The translations under genes and the position numbers were made by a program. Below, piece after piece: positions 50,801 through 59,207 of a stretch of 59,832 nucleotides of DNA. The stretch is from Candidatus Phycosocius bacilliformis (GTDB taxonomy: Bacteria; Pseudomonadota; Alphaproteobacteria; Caulobacterales; Aquidulcibacteraceae). Below the pieces are notes generated by a model. It saw only the letters and a program-made list of their open reading frames with translations, did no database searches and was not told where the DNA came from. The DNA is taken from contig NZ_BFBR01000013.1 of the NCBI RefSeq assembly GCF_003112735.1, positions 1 through 59,832 of the forward strand, read 5' to 3'. Position 1 is the first letter of the stretch. Each line of letters begins with the position of its first letter.

Positions 50801-50994
50801 AAGCGCTTTGGTGCCCACTCTGGTCACCAAACCGCACTTTCAATTGTTTCTGCGACATCTGGGTGGTCAAGTGCGCAGCTTTGCTGCGTCGCGATGCGAT
50901 CGGTTTTCGAAGAAAACCGACACTTGACGACCCAGATGTCGCGCTCAAACTCGCTAAGCCGTTTTGGTGAAACACAGGTTTCACCAAAGCGGTT
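50801..50994. repeat. 194-bp nested palindrome
   Basis: Left arm 50801-50873 and right arm 50921-50994 are imperfect inverted repeats (CTGGGTGGTCAAGTG against CACTTGACGACCCAG at the inner end; CGCTTTGGTG against CACCAAAGCG at the outer end). The 47-bp centre holds three small hairpins, including CGCAGCtttGCTGCG and TCGGTTTTCgaaGAAAACCGA, both perfect. The right end is itself a hairpin with GTTTCACCAAAGCGG. No gene is present. Confidence 0.8.
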
Positions 50995-51024
50995 CTAGGT
51001 GAAAAAGAAAAACCCAATCACGGC

Positions 51025-51108
51025 TGTCATCCCGGACGGCGTAGCCGATCCGGGACCTTGTGACGCGAAAAGCCCAAAAGGCCACGCTGTGCTCCGGCTC
51101 GGATGACG
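51025..51108. repeat. Dispersed palindromic repeat, copy 5 (diverged)
   Basis: The 5' half is intact (TGTCATCCCGGACGGCGTAG), but the 3' arm is altered and shortened, ending GGATGACG. The remaining 224 bp to tRNA-Asp show no gene. Confidence 0.75.
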
Positions 51109-51332
51109 CGCGGTTAGGAGAGTTGTGGTGGCTTCTCTGGTTATTTCGGCAACAGGGTTTGTATCATGTCGGCTTTGAGCAGACGCATAAGCCTCAGCAG
51201 AATCTGGACGCTGCTGCATCGGGTGGCGAACTTCCTGCAGAGAAGTTGCACAGGGGCGCTTGACCCGTCGCGGGCAGGGGGCTATCACGCCCGCCTCGCT
51301 GATGCGTCACAGCATCAACGCAGGGAAACAGC

Positions 51333-51409
51333 GCGGGCGTAGCTCAGTCGGTTAGAGTACCGGCCTGTCACGCCGGGGGTCGCGGGTTCGAGCCCCGTCG
51401 CTCGCGCCA
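51333..51409 (+). tRNA. tRNA-Asp (anticodon GTC)
   Basis: 77 nt with encoded CCA. Acceptor GCGGGCG pairs with CGCTCGC (one G-T). The anticodon stem is CCGGC/GCCGG with loop CTGTCAC, anticodon at 51367-51369. The T-arm is CGGGTTCGAGCCCCG. Confidence 0.95.
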
Positions 51410-51559
51410 TTCCTGGCCCCGCTGGGTGTGAGCATGCTCCACCCATGCGGCGGACGGGAGGTTCGATATCAATCATTTGATAGGTTTAAGCAGCCAATCT
51501 ACAGAGTGGCTACTGGTCGTGCGTTCTCAGGCACGTCTGAACATCCATGTCGCCGTTCT

Positions 51560-52825
51560 TTACGACCCAATTCCCATGTGCGTCTGCGTGTCAGGGTTGT
51601 ACGGCTTAGCCACCAGCTTGTTCGGGGGCTTTGGCTCCCAAGCTGACAGCGCGGTTTTGACAATGACCACTTGCACGATCAACGTCATGCCATCCATCGG
51701 ATAAAGGCCAATGGATTCGGTGAAACACATGGCGGTAATTGCGGTGAAAATGCCGATCATGGGGGCCATGGCTGGCACTTTCCCAGCTTGACGGAGCATG
51801 AGGATCCAGGTGCGCACAAAGGTGATGCCAATCAATGTCAGGCCGACCAGACCGAGTTGCAAACGAACATCCATCGGCGTGGAATGGGCATCAGGAGGGC
51901 GAAAGCCGTCCAACTGACTTTCAATGCGGCCCACCGGACTGGTGAGGGTTTGATCGGTCCAAAACGCTTGATAACCCCAACCAAGCCAAGGTCTGGCTGC
52001 GATTGGCTCTGCCAGAGCCTGCCAAATGTCGGTTCGCCCGGTCAGTGTCGGGGCTTTGCCCAGCATTTGGAACACCAAGGGCGACAAGATGGTGATGATG
52101 AGAAACAAGAGCGCAAGCCCGCTCACAATTGCCCATGTCGATAAGATGGCTGCGCTGGGATGGCGTTGCGCCAGCCAAATCGCCACCGGCATGCCCACGG
52201 CCACCACGCTGACCAGAATAGCAGTCGTTGCCTCGCTTTTGATCACACACACACATATGATGAGGAGGCCGGGCAGGGTCCATCTGGCAGATTTGGGCTG
52301 CATCAGGAAATAGCCCGTCACCCCGCCAGCGGCCACAGCCATGGCAACGCCAAGGGTTTGCTTAAAGCTCCAGATGCCCGACCATGCTCCAGGATAGATG
52401 GTCGTCATCACACCCCATTGCGGGGTTAAAATTGCCAATGCGGCGGATATCCCCGCTTGCAGGCAAAAGACAAAGGCCAAAATCCGGGTTAAGCGGACCC
52501 AAGTCAAATATTGGCTCAACATGCACGCCGCACCATAGGTCATGCACATCAACAGCCCCTGTCTTAGGGTCAAAGCTGGCTGGTTTGACCAGGTGAAGCT
52601 CAGTAAAGTCACCAGCACGAACACCAACATCGGCCCGCCAATCAGGGCGGTTCGCAAGCTCTGCAAGGGCCGATAGGCAAAGGCGACAACCGTCATCACC
52701 ATCGTGGGTGCATAAATCAGCAAGGACCAGCTCGGGGCTTCCTGCAATTGCTGAACCTTCATGACAAAGGCCACCGTCGATCCAAAGCACAGCAGGATGT
52801 AAATGGCGATGACCAGATCAATCAT
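51560..52825 (-). CDS. O-antigen ligase/polymerase-like membrane protein
   Basis: 421 residues with about ten to twelve hydrophobic segments. The periplasmic block near the C-terminal half (TLTGRTDIWQALAEPIAARPWLGWGYQAFW, then DAHSTPMDVRLQLGLVGL) is the Wzy_C/WaaL pattern. Such proteins join or polymerise surface polysaccharide on a lipid carrier. The start is set at the ATG at 52825, just before the first membrane segment. The frame is open far upstream, but that part is not hydrophobic. No other polysaccharide genes are adjacent. Confidence 0.85.
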   Translation of the reverse strand: MIDLVIAIYILLCFGSTVAFVMKVQQLQEAPSWSLLIYAPTMVMTVVAFAYRPLQSLRTALIGGPMLVFVLVTLLSFTWSNQPALTLRQGLLMCMTYGAACMLSQYLTWVRLTRILAFVFCLQAGISAALAILTPQWGVMTTIYPGAWSGIWSFKQTLGVAMAVAAGGVTGYFLMQPKSARWTLPGLLIICVCVIKSEATTAILVSVVAVGMPVAIWLAQRHPSAAILSTWAIVSGLALLFLIITILSPLVFQMLGKAPTLTGRTDIWQALAEPIAARPWLGWGYQAFWTDQTLTSPVGRIESQLDGFRPPDAHSTPMDVRLQLGLVGLTLIGITFVRTWILMLRQAGKVPAMAPMIGIFTAITAMCFTESIGLYPMDGMTLIVQVVIVKTALSAWEPKPPNKLVAKPYNPDTQTHMGIGS

Positions 52826-53107
52826 CACGATGGACGGTCTGTTATCGGGATGGATGTTTTGGTTGCCCTGCACGGCCTGTCGATGCCGGGTCACTGCCTG
52901 TGACCGGCTTATAGCGTCGGCATGTGGATGAGACAGGGGAGATTTCACCAGCGGTCTTGGGCCTAATATGGGGAGATTTTCGGTTGTTATGGCCTGAAAA
53001 TGCCCGTGAGACAAATCACAGCCCCGACAGTGTCCTTGCCACTTTCCCAAAGCCGCAGAGGGGCTTAAGCAGGTTATGGGCGTGGGCAGCGAAAGAAGGT
53101 GCTGAGC

Positions 53108-54394
53108 ATGGAATGGGGTTGGGACAACGGACGCGCAATCCTCGGGGCCATCATGATAATCGGCCTGTGCTGGGTCATGAGCGAGAACCGAAAAGTGTTT
53201 CCGTGGCGGCTGGCGCTCGGTGCCATGGCGGTTCAGGCCTTTTTGCTCATTCTTCTATTTGCGGTACCGGCTTCGCAAAGTGTGCTCAACGGCATTAACT
53301 CAGCCGTTGACGGATTGAATGCCGCCACGGTTGAAGGCACCAAATTCGTGTTCGGCTATCTTGGTGGCGGCGATCCGCCCTATATGTTGGCCAGACCCGG
53401 TGCGCCACCGCCGTTCGTATTCGCATTTCAGGTCCTACCGCTCATTCTGGTGATTTCAGCGCTGTCGGCTGTGTTGTGGCATTGGAAAGTCCTGCAATGG
53501 ATCACGCGCGGCTTTGGCTATTTGTTTGAAAAGTCCATGGGTCTGGGTGGGGCTTCGGCGCTAGCTACCGCAGCCAATATCTTCATGGGCATGGTTGAAA
53601 GCCCGATCGTGATTAAGGGCTATCTCGACAAGCTCTCCCGGTCAGAGCTTTTCATGATGATGGTGGTGGGGCTGGCCACGGTCGCAGGCTCAACCATGGT
53701 GGCTTATGCGGCGATATTGTCACCAACCTTGCCCAATGCCGCCGGCCATGTGCTGGTTGCCTCGATCATTACCGCTCCGGCGGGTATTTTACTGGCGCGC
53801 ATCATGATCCCCGAGCAGGAAGGCCAGTATAGCGAGGGCATGGATTATTCCTCCGCGCTTAAATATGAATCGACCATGGATGCCATTACGCGTGGCGTGC
53901 AGGACGGCATGATGGTGGTGGTCAATGTCGGGGCGTTCCTATTGGTCTTTGTGTCTTTCGTCTGGATCGCCAATGGCCTGTTGACGGTGTTTGGCGAGCC
54001 TGGTGGAAGCGCACTGACCCTGCAACGCATTTTCGGCTTCATCTTTTCACCCTTGGCATGGATCATTGGCATCCCGGCAGATGAGATGCAGAAGGCCGGT
54101 GGCTTGTTCGGCTCCAAGCTGTTTTTGACCGAATTTGTCGCCTTCATCGAACTGGGCAATCTTCCAGTTGAGGCCTTGAGCGAGCGGTCACGCATGATCA
54201 TGACCTATGCTTTGTGTGGCTTTGCCAATGTGGGGTCAATTGGCATCATGACCGGGGGCATGACCGTATTAATGCCCGAGCGGCGCAATGAAATCCTCAA
54301 GCTGGCGTGGAAGTCCCTCATCCCGGGCTTTCTGGCCACCTGCCTGTCGGCCACGATTGTTGCGGCCCTGCCGATGGGCGTGTTTGTTCACTGA
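53108..54394 (+). CDS. NupC-type concentrative nucleoside transporter
   Basis: 428 residues, CNT family. The core signature GASALATAANIFMGMVESPIVIKGYL is near 155-180, and the later SKLFLTEFVAFIELG and MTYALCGFANVGSIGIMTGGM motifs fit. It takes up nucleosides with cations. The ATG at 53108 follows GAAAGAAGG by 8 bp. A GTG three codons earlier is less likely. Confidence 0.93.
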   Translation: MEWGWDNGRAILGAIMIIGLCWVMSENRKVFPWRLALGAMAVQAFLLILLFAVPASQSVLNGINSAVDGLNAATVEGTKFVFGYLGGGDPPYMLARPGAPPPFVFAFQVLPLILVISALSAVLWHWKVLQWITRGFGYLFEKSMGLGGASALATAANIFMGMVESPIVIKGYLDKLSRSELFMMMVVGLATVAGSTMVAYAAILSPTLPNAAGHVLVASIITAPAGILLARIMIPEQEGQYSEGMDYSSALKYESTMDAITRGVQDGMMVVVNVGAFLLVFVSFVWIANGLLTVFGEPGGSALTLQRIFGFIFSPLAWIIGIPADEMQKAGGLFGSKLFLTEFVAFIELGNLPVEALSERSRMIMTYALCGFANVGSIGIMTGGMTVLMPERRNEILKLAWKSLIPGFLATCLSATIVAALPMGVFVH

Positions 54395-54420
54395 CCGCAA
54401 CAGGATCACTCAGGTCTGAC

Positions 54421-55038
54421 ATGAAACTCTATACCGCCAAGCTCGCGCCTAATCCGCGTCGCGTTCACATGTTCCTCGCCGAAAAAGGCCTGTTGGATCA
54501 GATTGAGCGGGTAGAGCTTGATCTGGCCACCCAGACCAAAATTCCCGATCATTTGGGGCGCAACCCGCTTGGTCTGGTCCCGGTGTTGGAACTCGATGAT
54601 GGCCGCTTTCTGACTGAGAGCCGGGCGATCTGCTCTTATCTCGAACATATGCATCCTGAGCCTAATCTGATGGGGCAAACCCCTGAAGAACGTGCCTTTA
54701 TTGAAATGTTCGACCGTCGGGTGGAATGGGGCGTGCTCTTGCCGCTGGCCAATTGGGTGCGCCATGGCCATCCGGGGCTGGGCGTGCTGGAAAAGCCCCA
54801 GATTGCTGACTTTGCTGAGGCATCATCGCAGAAGGCCAAAGCCGCCATGGTCTGGCTTGACGAAGATTTGGCTGGGCGCGACTATGTTGCAGGCAATCGC
54901 TTTACCATTGCGGACATTACCGCGTTTTGCGCGCTGGAGTTTGCGCGTCTGGTTAAGTTCAAGCCGTGGGAGAGCCACCCCAATATTGCCCGGTGGCGCG
55001 ATCAGGTGAAGGCACGTCCCTCGGCAGATGTGGGCTAG
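54421..55038 (+). CDS. Glutathione S-transferase
   Basis: 205 residues. N-terminal thioredoxin-fold domain with KLAPNPRRVHMFLAEKGL and the glutathione-binding block GLVPVLELDDGRFLTESRAICSYLE (about 50-80). The helical C-terminal domain ends with VAGNRFTIADITAFCALEFA, the N-cap box motif. The substrate is unknown. The frame is open upstream into the transporter gene, but the family starts at MKLYTAK. Confidence 0.93.
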   Translation: MKLYTAKLAPNPRRVHMFLAEKGLLDQIERVELDLATQTKIPDHLGRNPLGLVPVLELDDGRFLTESRAICSYLEHMHPEPNLMGQTPEERAFIEMFDRRVEWGVLLPLANWVRHGHPGLGVLEKPQIADFAEASSQKAKAAMVWLDEDLAGRDYVAGNRFTIADITAFCALEFARLVKFKPWESHPNIARWRDQVKARPSADVG

Positions 55039-55046
55039 GCGCGCTG

Positions 55047-56075
55047 ATGTTCGGTTCGGATAATCAGGCGGGGGCCCACCCCAAGGTGCTGGCTGCCATG
55101 GCAGAGGCCAATCACGGCCGCTGCGGCAGCTATGGCGATGATCCATGGACGCAACGCGCTCATGACTTGCTGGCTGACACGTTTGAGACCCGCGACTTTG
55201 ATGCCTATTTTGTCGCCACGGGTGGGGCTGCCAACGGGCTGGCGCTCTCGGCCTTGTGCCCCAGTTGGGCAGCGGTTTTAAGCCATCCCCATGCCCATGT
55301 GCTCGAAGATGAGGGCAATGGTCCGGAATTCTTCACCGGTGGGGCGCGCCATATCGGCTTGCCCACACAGGCTCTTCTGGTTAGCCCGCAGGACCTCGAA
55401 GCCGCAGCCGCCCGCCACAGCCCGGATTTTGTCCATGGTCTACAGCCCCGCGTGGTCAGCCTCACCAATCTGACCGAGGCCGGGCAAGCCTATGGGGCGG
55501 CTCACATGGCCGATGTGGGCGAGACCTGTCGACGTCTTGGATGGCGCTTGCATGTTGATGGCGCGCGCTTTGCCAATGCGGTTGTGGCGACAGGGGCAAG
55601 CCCGGCTGAGCTGTCCTGGCGGGCAGGGGTCGATGCGTTGAGCTTTGGATTGACCAAGACTGGCGCGATGGCGTTAGAGATCATGCTGCTGTTCGGACCC
55701 GCCCGGACCCAAGCGGCGGCCTATTTGCGCAAAAGGGCAGGTCAACTCTTCTCTAAGCACCGCTTCTTGTCGGCCCAAGCCATTGCCATGCTGGAAAAGG
55801 GCTTGTGGCTGGAATTGGCCGGCCATGCCAATCAGATGGCCCAGCGTCTGGCACACAGCTTTGCTCAAGCCCAGTGTCCGCTCGCGGCTCCGGCGATGGG
55901 CAATGAAGTCTTTGTGCATTTGCGCGCCGGTCAGGCGCATGCGCTGACAGAGGCGGGAATTGGCTTTTACCCTTGGCCAACATTGGGTGCTGACACCCAT
56001 CGCTTTGTCACCTGTTGGCAGACCAGTGACCGCGACATTGAGGCGGTCGCAAAAGCTTTGTCAGGCGCTGCCTAG
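55047..56075 (+). CDS. ltaE: Low-specificity threonine aldolase-like PLP enzyme
   Basis: 342 residues, fold type I PLP enzyme of the beta-eliminating lyase group. MFGSDNQAGAHPKVLAAMAEAN is the N-terminus, and the PLP Lys is in SFGLTKTGAMALEI. HVDGARFANAVV carries the Asp that contacts the cofactor. Cleaves threonine or allo-threonine to glycine and acetaldehyde. Starts 8 bp after the GST stop and meets the TerC gene head-on with a 4-bp overlap. Confidence 0.88.
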   Translation: MFGSDNQAGAHPKVLAAMAEANHGRCGSYGDDPWTQRAHDLLADTFETRDFDAYFVATGGAANGLALSALCPSWAAVLSHPHAHVLEDEGNGPEFFTGGARHIGLPTQALLVSPQDLEAAAARHSPDFVHGLQPRVVSLTNLTEAGQAYGAAHMADVGETCRRLGWRLHVDGARFANAVVATGASPAELSWRAGVDALSFGLTKTGAMALEIMLLFGPARTQAAAYLRKRAGQLFSKHRFLSAQAIAMLEKGLWLELAGHANQMAQRLAHSFAQAQCPLAAPAMGNEVFVHLRAGQAHALTEAGIGFYPWPTLGADTHRFVTCWQTSDRDIEAVAKALSGAA

Positions 56076-56704
56076 CCCGTCCGGGCGACCAGGAATTCCC
56101 ACACCTGCTTGCCCCCGTCCCACACCATGGTGGCGGCAACAAAATAGATAACAGCGACCCCCAAATAGCCGATCCAGCGATATTTCTGCAAAAGATTGGC
56201 AATCAGATCTGCCGCAAACGCCATAAAGCCAACCGCACACAACAGCCCCAACGCCAACACCACCATATGGCCCTGCGCGGCCCCGGCCACAGCCAGGACA
56301 TTGTCCAGCGACATCGAGAGATTGGCAATCATCACCGTGATGATGGCACTGGTCATCGTCTTGGGATGGGCCATGGGTTGATCGGGCGTGCCGTCATGGT
56401 CCACATCGGCGGCATCTTGTTCGCGCAATTCGGTCAGCAACTTCCAGCCAACCCAGACCAAAAGCAATCCGCCCAACAATTTCAGCCCGGTGACCATCAG
56501 CAATTGGGTCGCCACCAAGGCGAACACCACGCGCAGCACCACCGCCCCAGCCAAACCCCAGAAAATCACCTTCCGGCGTTGCTCAACCGGCAAACCCGCC
56601 GCGGCAAGACCAACCGCAATCGCATTATCCCCTGACAGCGCCACATCAATGGCGAGGATTTCTAAGAGGGCAAAACCCTCTTGCAGCAAGGTTGGCACAG
56701 TCAT
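56072..56704 (-). CDS. TerC/YjbE family integral membrane protein
   Basis: 210 residues with about seven membrane segments. The motif IDVALSGDNAIAVGLAAAGL and the repeat ANLSMSLDNVLAVAGAA each carry the Asp-Asn pair typical of TerC proteins, which are linked to manganese export or tellurite tolerance. A central acidic cytoplasmic loop (QDAADVDHDGTPDQP) is present. The start at 56704 overlaps the rlmB stop (ATGA). No Mn riboswitch is seen, as expected since it is embedded behind rlmB. Confidence 0.9.
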   Translation of the reverse strand: MTVPTLLQEGFALLEILAIDVALSGDNAIAVGLAAAGLPVEQRRKVIFWGLAGAVVLRVVFALVATQLLMVTGLKLLGGLLLVWVGWKLLTELREQDAADVDHDGTPDQPMAHPKTMTSAIITVMIANLSMSLDNVLAVAGAAQGHMVVLALGLLCAVGFMAFAADLIANLLQKYRWIGYLGVAVIYFVAATMVWDGGKQVWEFLVARTG

Positions 56705-57567
56705 GGCGTCGGTGTCTTTACGGCATTGGATCGGGAAAGCTGGGCCATATGAGCCGCATAGAGGGCAATGGCTGTGGCGGCTGAGACATTGAGGCTTTCC
56801 ATGTGCGGATGAATTGGGATGCGGGCCAACCGGTCGCAACGTGTGCCCACCAGCTGGCGCAGGCCTTTGCCCTCGGCCCCCATCACCAGGACAACGGGTG
56901 AGCCATCCAGCACCTCATGCAGGTCATGTTCAGCATCACCGGATAGGCCGATGGTGGTCCAGCCATCTTGGGAGAGCTCAGCGATGGTCTGGGCAATATT
57001 GACCACGCGCACATCCGGCACCACTTCAATCCCGCCCACAGCGGCTTTGGCCAGCGAGCCGGTGATTGGCGGGGCCTTTCGATCTTGCTGAATGATGGCA
57101 CGTGCACCAAAGGCGGCGGCAGAGCGAAAGATTGCCCCGATATTCTGCGGGTCGGTGACCTGATCGAGGATCAGTGCAATACCGTCTGCTTCTGGCAGGG
57201 CTTGATCAAGGCGCACCCCCTCCAGCGGCTGCACGCGGGCGGCAATCCCTTGATGGACGGCACCTGGCGGCAACAAGGCGCTGAGCGACTCGCCATCGGT
57301 TAAGGTCACTTTGGCTGGATCAATCGCGGCCTCGCCATGGCTTTCCAGCATGTTGCGGGTTGCGCGCACTTCCAGCACTTTCCGCTTGGGATTGCCAAGT
57401 GCGGCCAGCACGGCATGGACACCATAAATCCACGTCGTGCCATCGCTGGGCCGCTCGTCACGACCCGGACGCGGGCCCTTGGCTTTCCAAGGCTGGGCAT
57501 GCTTGGGGCCGCTGCTTGGTCGGTCGCGACCTTGCTCCTTGGGACGGAAACGTGAATTCTTGGTCAT
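56701..57567 (-). CDS. rlmB: 23S rRNA 2'-O-ribose methyltransferase (TrmH/RlmB family)
   Basis: 288 residues, SPOUT knot fold. The N-terminal substrate-binding domain starts at WIYGVHAVLAALGNPKRKV. Motif 1 LILDQVTDPQNIGAIFRSAAAFGA, motif 2 LVMGAEGKGLR and motif 3 IPIHPHMESLNVSAATAIALY are complete. Likely methylates G2251 in 23S rRNA. The first 40 residues are basic and disordered. Confidence 0.93.
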   Translation of the reverse strand: MTKNSRFRPKEQGRDRPSSGPKHAQPWKAKGPRPGRDERPSDGTTWIYGVHAVLAALGNPKRKVLEVRATRNMLESHGEAAIDPAKVTLTDGESLSALLPPGAVHQGIAARVQPLEGVRLDQALPEADGIALILDQVTDPQNIGAIFRSAAAFGARAIIQQDRKAPPITGSLAKAAVGGIEVVPDVRVVNIAQTIAELSQDGWTTIGLSGDAEHDLHEVLDGSPVVLVMGAEGKGLRQLVGTRCDRLARIPIHPHMESLNVSAATAIALYAAHMAQLSRSNAVKTPTP

Positions 57568-57650
57568 GACAGTGTTTTAACGGGAAATCGGCTCCCATGT
57601 CGCCTATGAAGGCTGCATAAATTCGTCTTTCAGGCTGCGGGAGTGGCATT

Positions 57651-58619
57651 ATGACTATGATTTTGAAACATACCCCGAAAATGCTTTTGGCTTTGGCCGG
57701 GGCAAGCGCATTGGTTTTGGCCTTTGGCCTCTCGGACCAGAGTGTGGCGGCGCAAGGTGAGGCGGCGCAAAACAATGGCAACGCGCGCCTTCTTGAACTT
57801 GATGGCGTTGTTGGTCAGGTCGAAATCCGTACCTCGCCGGGCGCGGCCTTTAATGTTCAAGTTATCCCCGGGGCCAAATTATCGGCCACGACCGAACGCG
57901 ATGGCATCACGCTCCGGGTTAAGGGTCCTGTGACCGACGGCATGCGCACCAATTGCAGCAATTACACCCGCAATGGTCGCCGGGTGGAAGAGATTAAACT
58001 GGATGGCGTCCGCTATGGACCGGCAGATCTGCCGCGCATCATTGTGACGGGGCCGAGCTCGATGGGGCTGCGGATCAAGAAGTCGCTGGTCAGCGGCCAA
58101 GCCGGTGACGTGGCTGGGGCAACCATCACCATGATTGGCTGTGGTGATTTCAGCCTGGGTAATGTGTCGCGGGATCTGGAACTGGCCCTTACCGGAGCCG
58201 GTGATTTCAAGGTCGGCAGCATCGGCGGGAAACTATCGGCGCGTGTGGCCGGGTCTGGCGACAATCAGACCGGACCGGTGCGTGGCAATGTCGAGCTTGA
58301 TCTTGCAGGCTCGGGCAATGCCAAAATTGGTGCCGTGGGTGGGGATGTCGAGATCAATCTGGCAGGCTCAGGCGATGTGGAGTTGGCCCAGGCTCAAAAA
58401 GCGCTGGAGATCAATCTGGCCGGATCGGGCAATGCGTGGATCAAGGCCGGCCGATCGCCTTTGTCGGCCAATATCGCAGGTTCCGGCGATATTCGCCACG
58501 ATGGCACCGTGATCAACCCGCAAGTCAATATTATCGGCTCAGGCAATGTCACAGTGGCCAAGCTTGAAGGCAGTCCGCGGGTTTCCAAACTCGGCTCTGG
58601 CGATTTTGAGGTGCGTTAA
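57651..58619 (+). CDS. Exported protein with a GIN (DUF2807) domain
   Basis: 322 residues with a signal peptide ending near SVAAQ. The C-terminal two thirds is a repeated beta-helix of about 20-residue units with the motif Ala-Gly-Ser-Gly-Asp/Asn (for example VAGSGDNQTGPVRGNVELDLAG, then LAGSGDVELAQ). This is the head-GIN domain, seen in putative autotransporter adhesins. It is not followed by a barrel. Its role is unknown. Confidence 0.88.
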   Translation: MTMILKHTPKMLLALAGASALVLAFGLSDQSVAAQGEAAQNNGNARLLELDGVVGQVEIRTSPGAAFNVQVIPGAKLSATTERDGITLRVKGPVTDGMRTNCSNYTRNGRRVEEIKLDGVRYGPADLPRIIVTGPSSMGLRIKKSLVSGQAGDVAGATITMIGCGDFSLGNVSRDLELALTGAGDFKVGSIGGKLSARVAGSGDNQTGPVRGNVELDLAGSGNAKIGAVGGDVEINLAGSGDVELAQAQKALEINLAGSGNAWIKAGRSPLSANIAGSGDIRHDGTVINPQVNIIGSGNVTVAKLEGSPRVSKLGSGDFEVR

Positions 58620-58924
58620 TTTCTGTAATGTCGAATCACAATCGCGGCTTTCTCATGCGGTGAGGGTCGCGACGGGGCCGAAATCACAGTGATAGATCGC
58701 AGGCTTGGCCGCCCAAAAGCGGACAAACATATCACGATGTGTTTCTGATGTGCGCGATCACAGCCAATCGCCATTGCGTTTGAAGCGGTCAACGCTATAA
58801 CGCGGCGCTTCCAAGGCGGCTTGGCGTGCAGAGGGCGATTGGGCTTTGTGCAGGGCAGGCGGATTTGGAACTCCTGAAGCGCCGTTGCGGTTTGTGCTGT
58901 CATCGGTTGGTTCGGGTGTCATGT
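58620..58924 (+). other. 305-bp gap with a candidate promoter for the tRNA-tuf unit
   Basis: No gene is seen. TTGCGT, a 16-bp spacer and TATAAC (58774-58801) lie about 125 bp before tRNA-Tyr and could drive the tRNA-Tyr, tRNA-Gly and tuf unit. Confidence 0.35.
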
Positions 58925-59010
58925 GGTGAGGTGGCCGAGTGGTTAATGGCAGCAGACTGTAAATCTGCCCTCGAGAGAGTACATAGGTTCGAATCCTATC
59001 CTCACCACCA
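58925..59010 (+). tRNA. tRNA-Tyr (anticodon GTA)
   Basis: 86 nt, class II with a long variable arm and encoded CCA. Acceptor GGTGAGG pairs with CCTCACC. Anticodon stem GCAGA/TCTGC with loop CTGTAAA, anticodon at 58959-58961. T-arm ATAGGTTCGAATCCTAT. Confidence 0.95.
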
Positions 59011-59073
59011 GTGACATTCGCAGTCCAATTCGTATGTAGCCAGCCTGGGGCTCGTCGGTTCGGGAAATCGGTC

Positions 59074-59147
59074 GCGGGTATAGCACAATGGTAGTGCAGC
59101 AGCCTTCCAAGCTGAGGATGTCGGTTCGATCCCGTCTACCCGCTCCA
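59074..59147 (+). tRNA. tRNA-Gly (anticodon TCC)
   Basis: 74 nt. Acceptor GCGGGTA pairs with TACCCGC, then TCCA. Anticodon loop CTTCCAA with TCC at 59106-59108. The outermost anticodon-stem pair is G-A. It lies between tRNA-Tyr and tuf, matching part of the tufB operon order known from E. coli. Confidence 0.94.
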
Positions 59148-59207
59148 GTTTTTTGAATAGAGCAGCCACCATTCGGGGCTGCACCAGTTGAGGCGAAGAG
59201 CACGACC

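Noticed and set aside
50435-51108. CRISPR-like array of repeats
   Set aside because: Repeat units are about 90 bp, irregularly spaced beyond copy 4, and the spacers are not uniform or unique protospacer-like; no cas genes are near.
49599-51332. Genomic island or mobile element
   Set aside because: The stretch is repeat-rich and ends next to tRNA-Asp, but there is no integrase, transposase or direct-repeat copy of the tRNA end.
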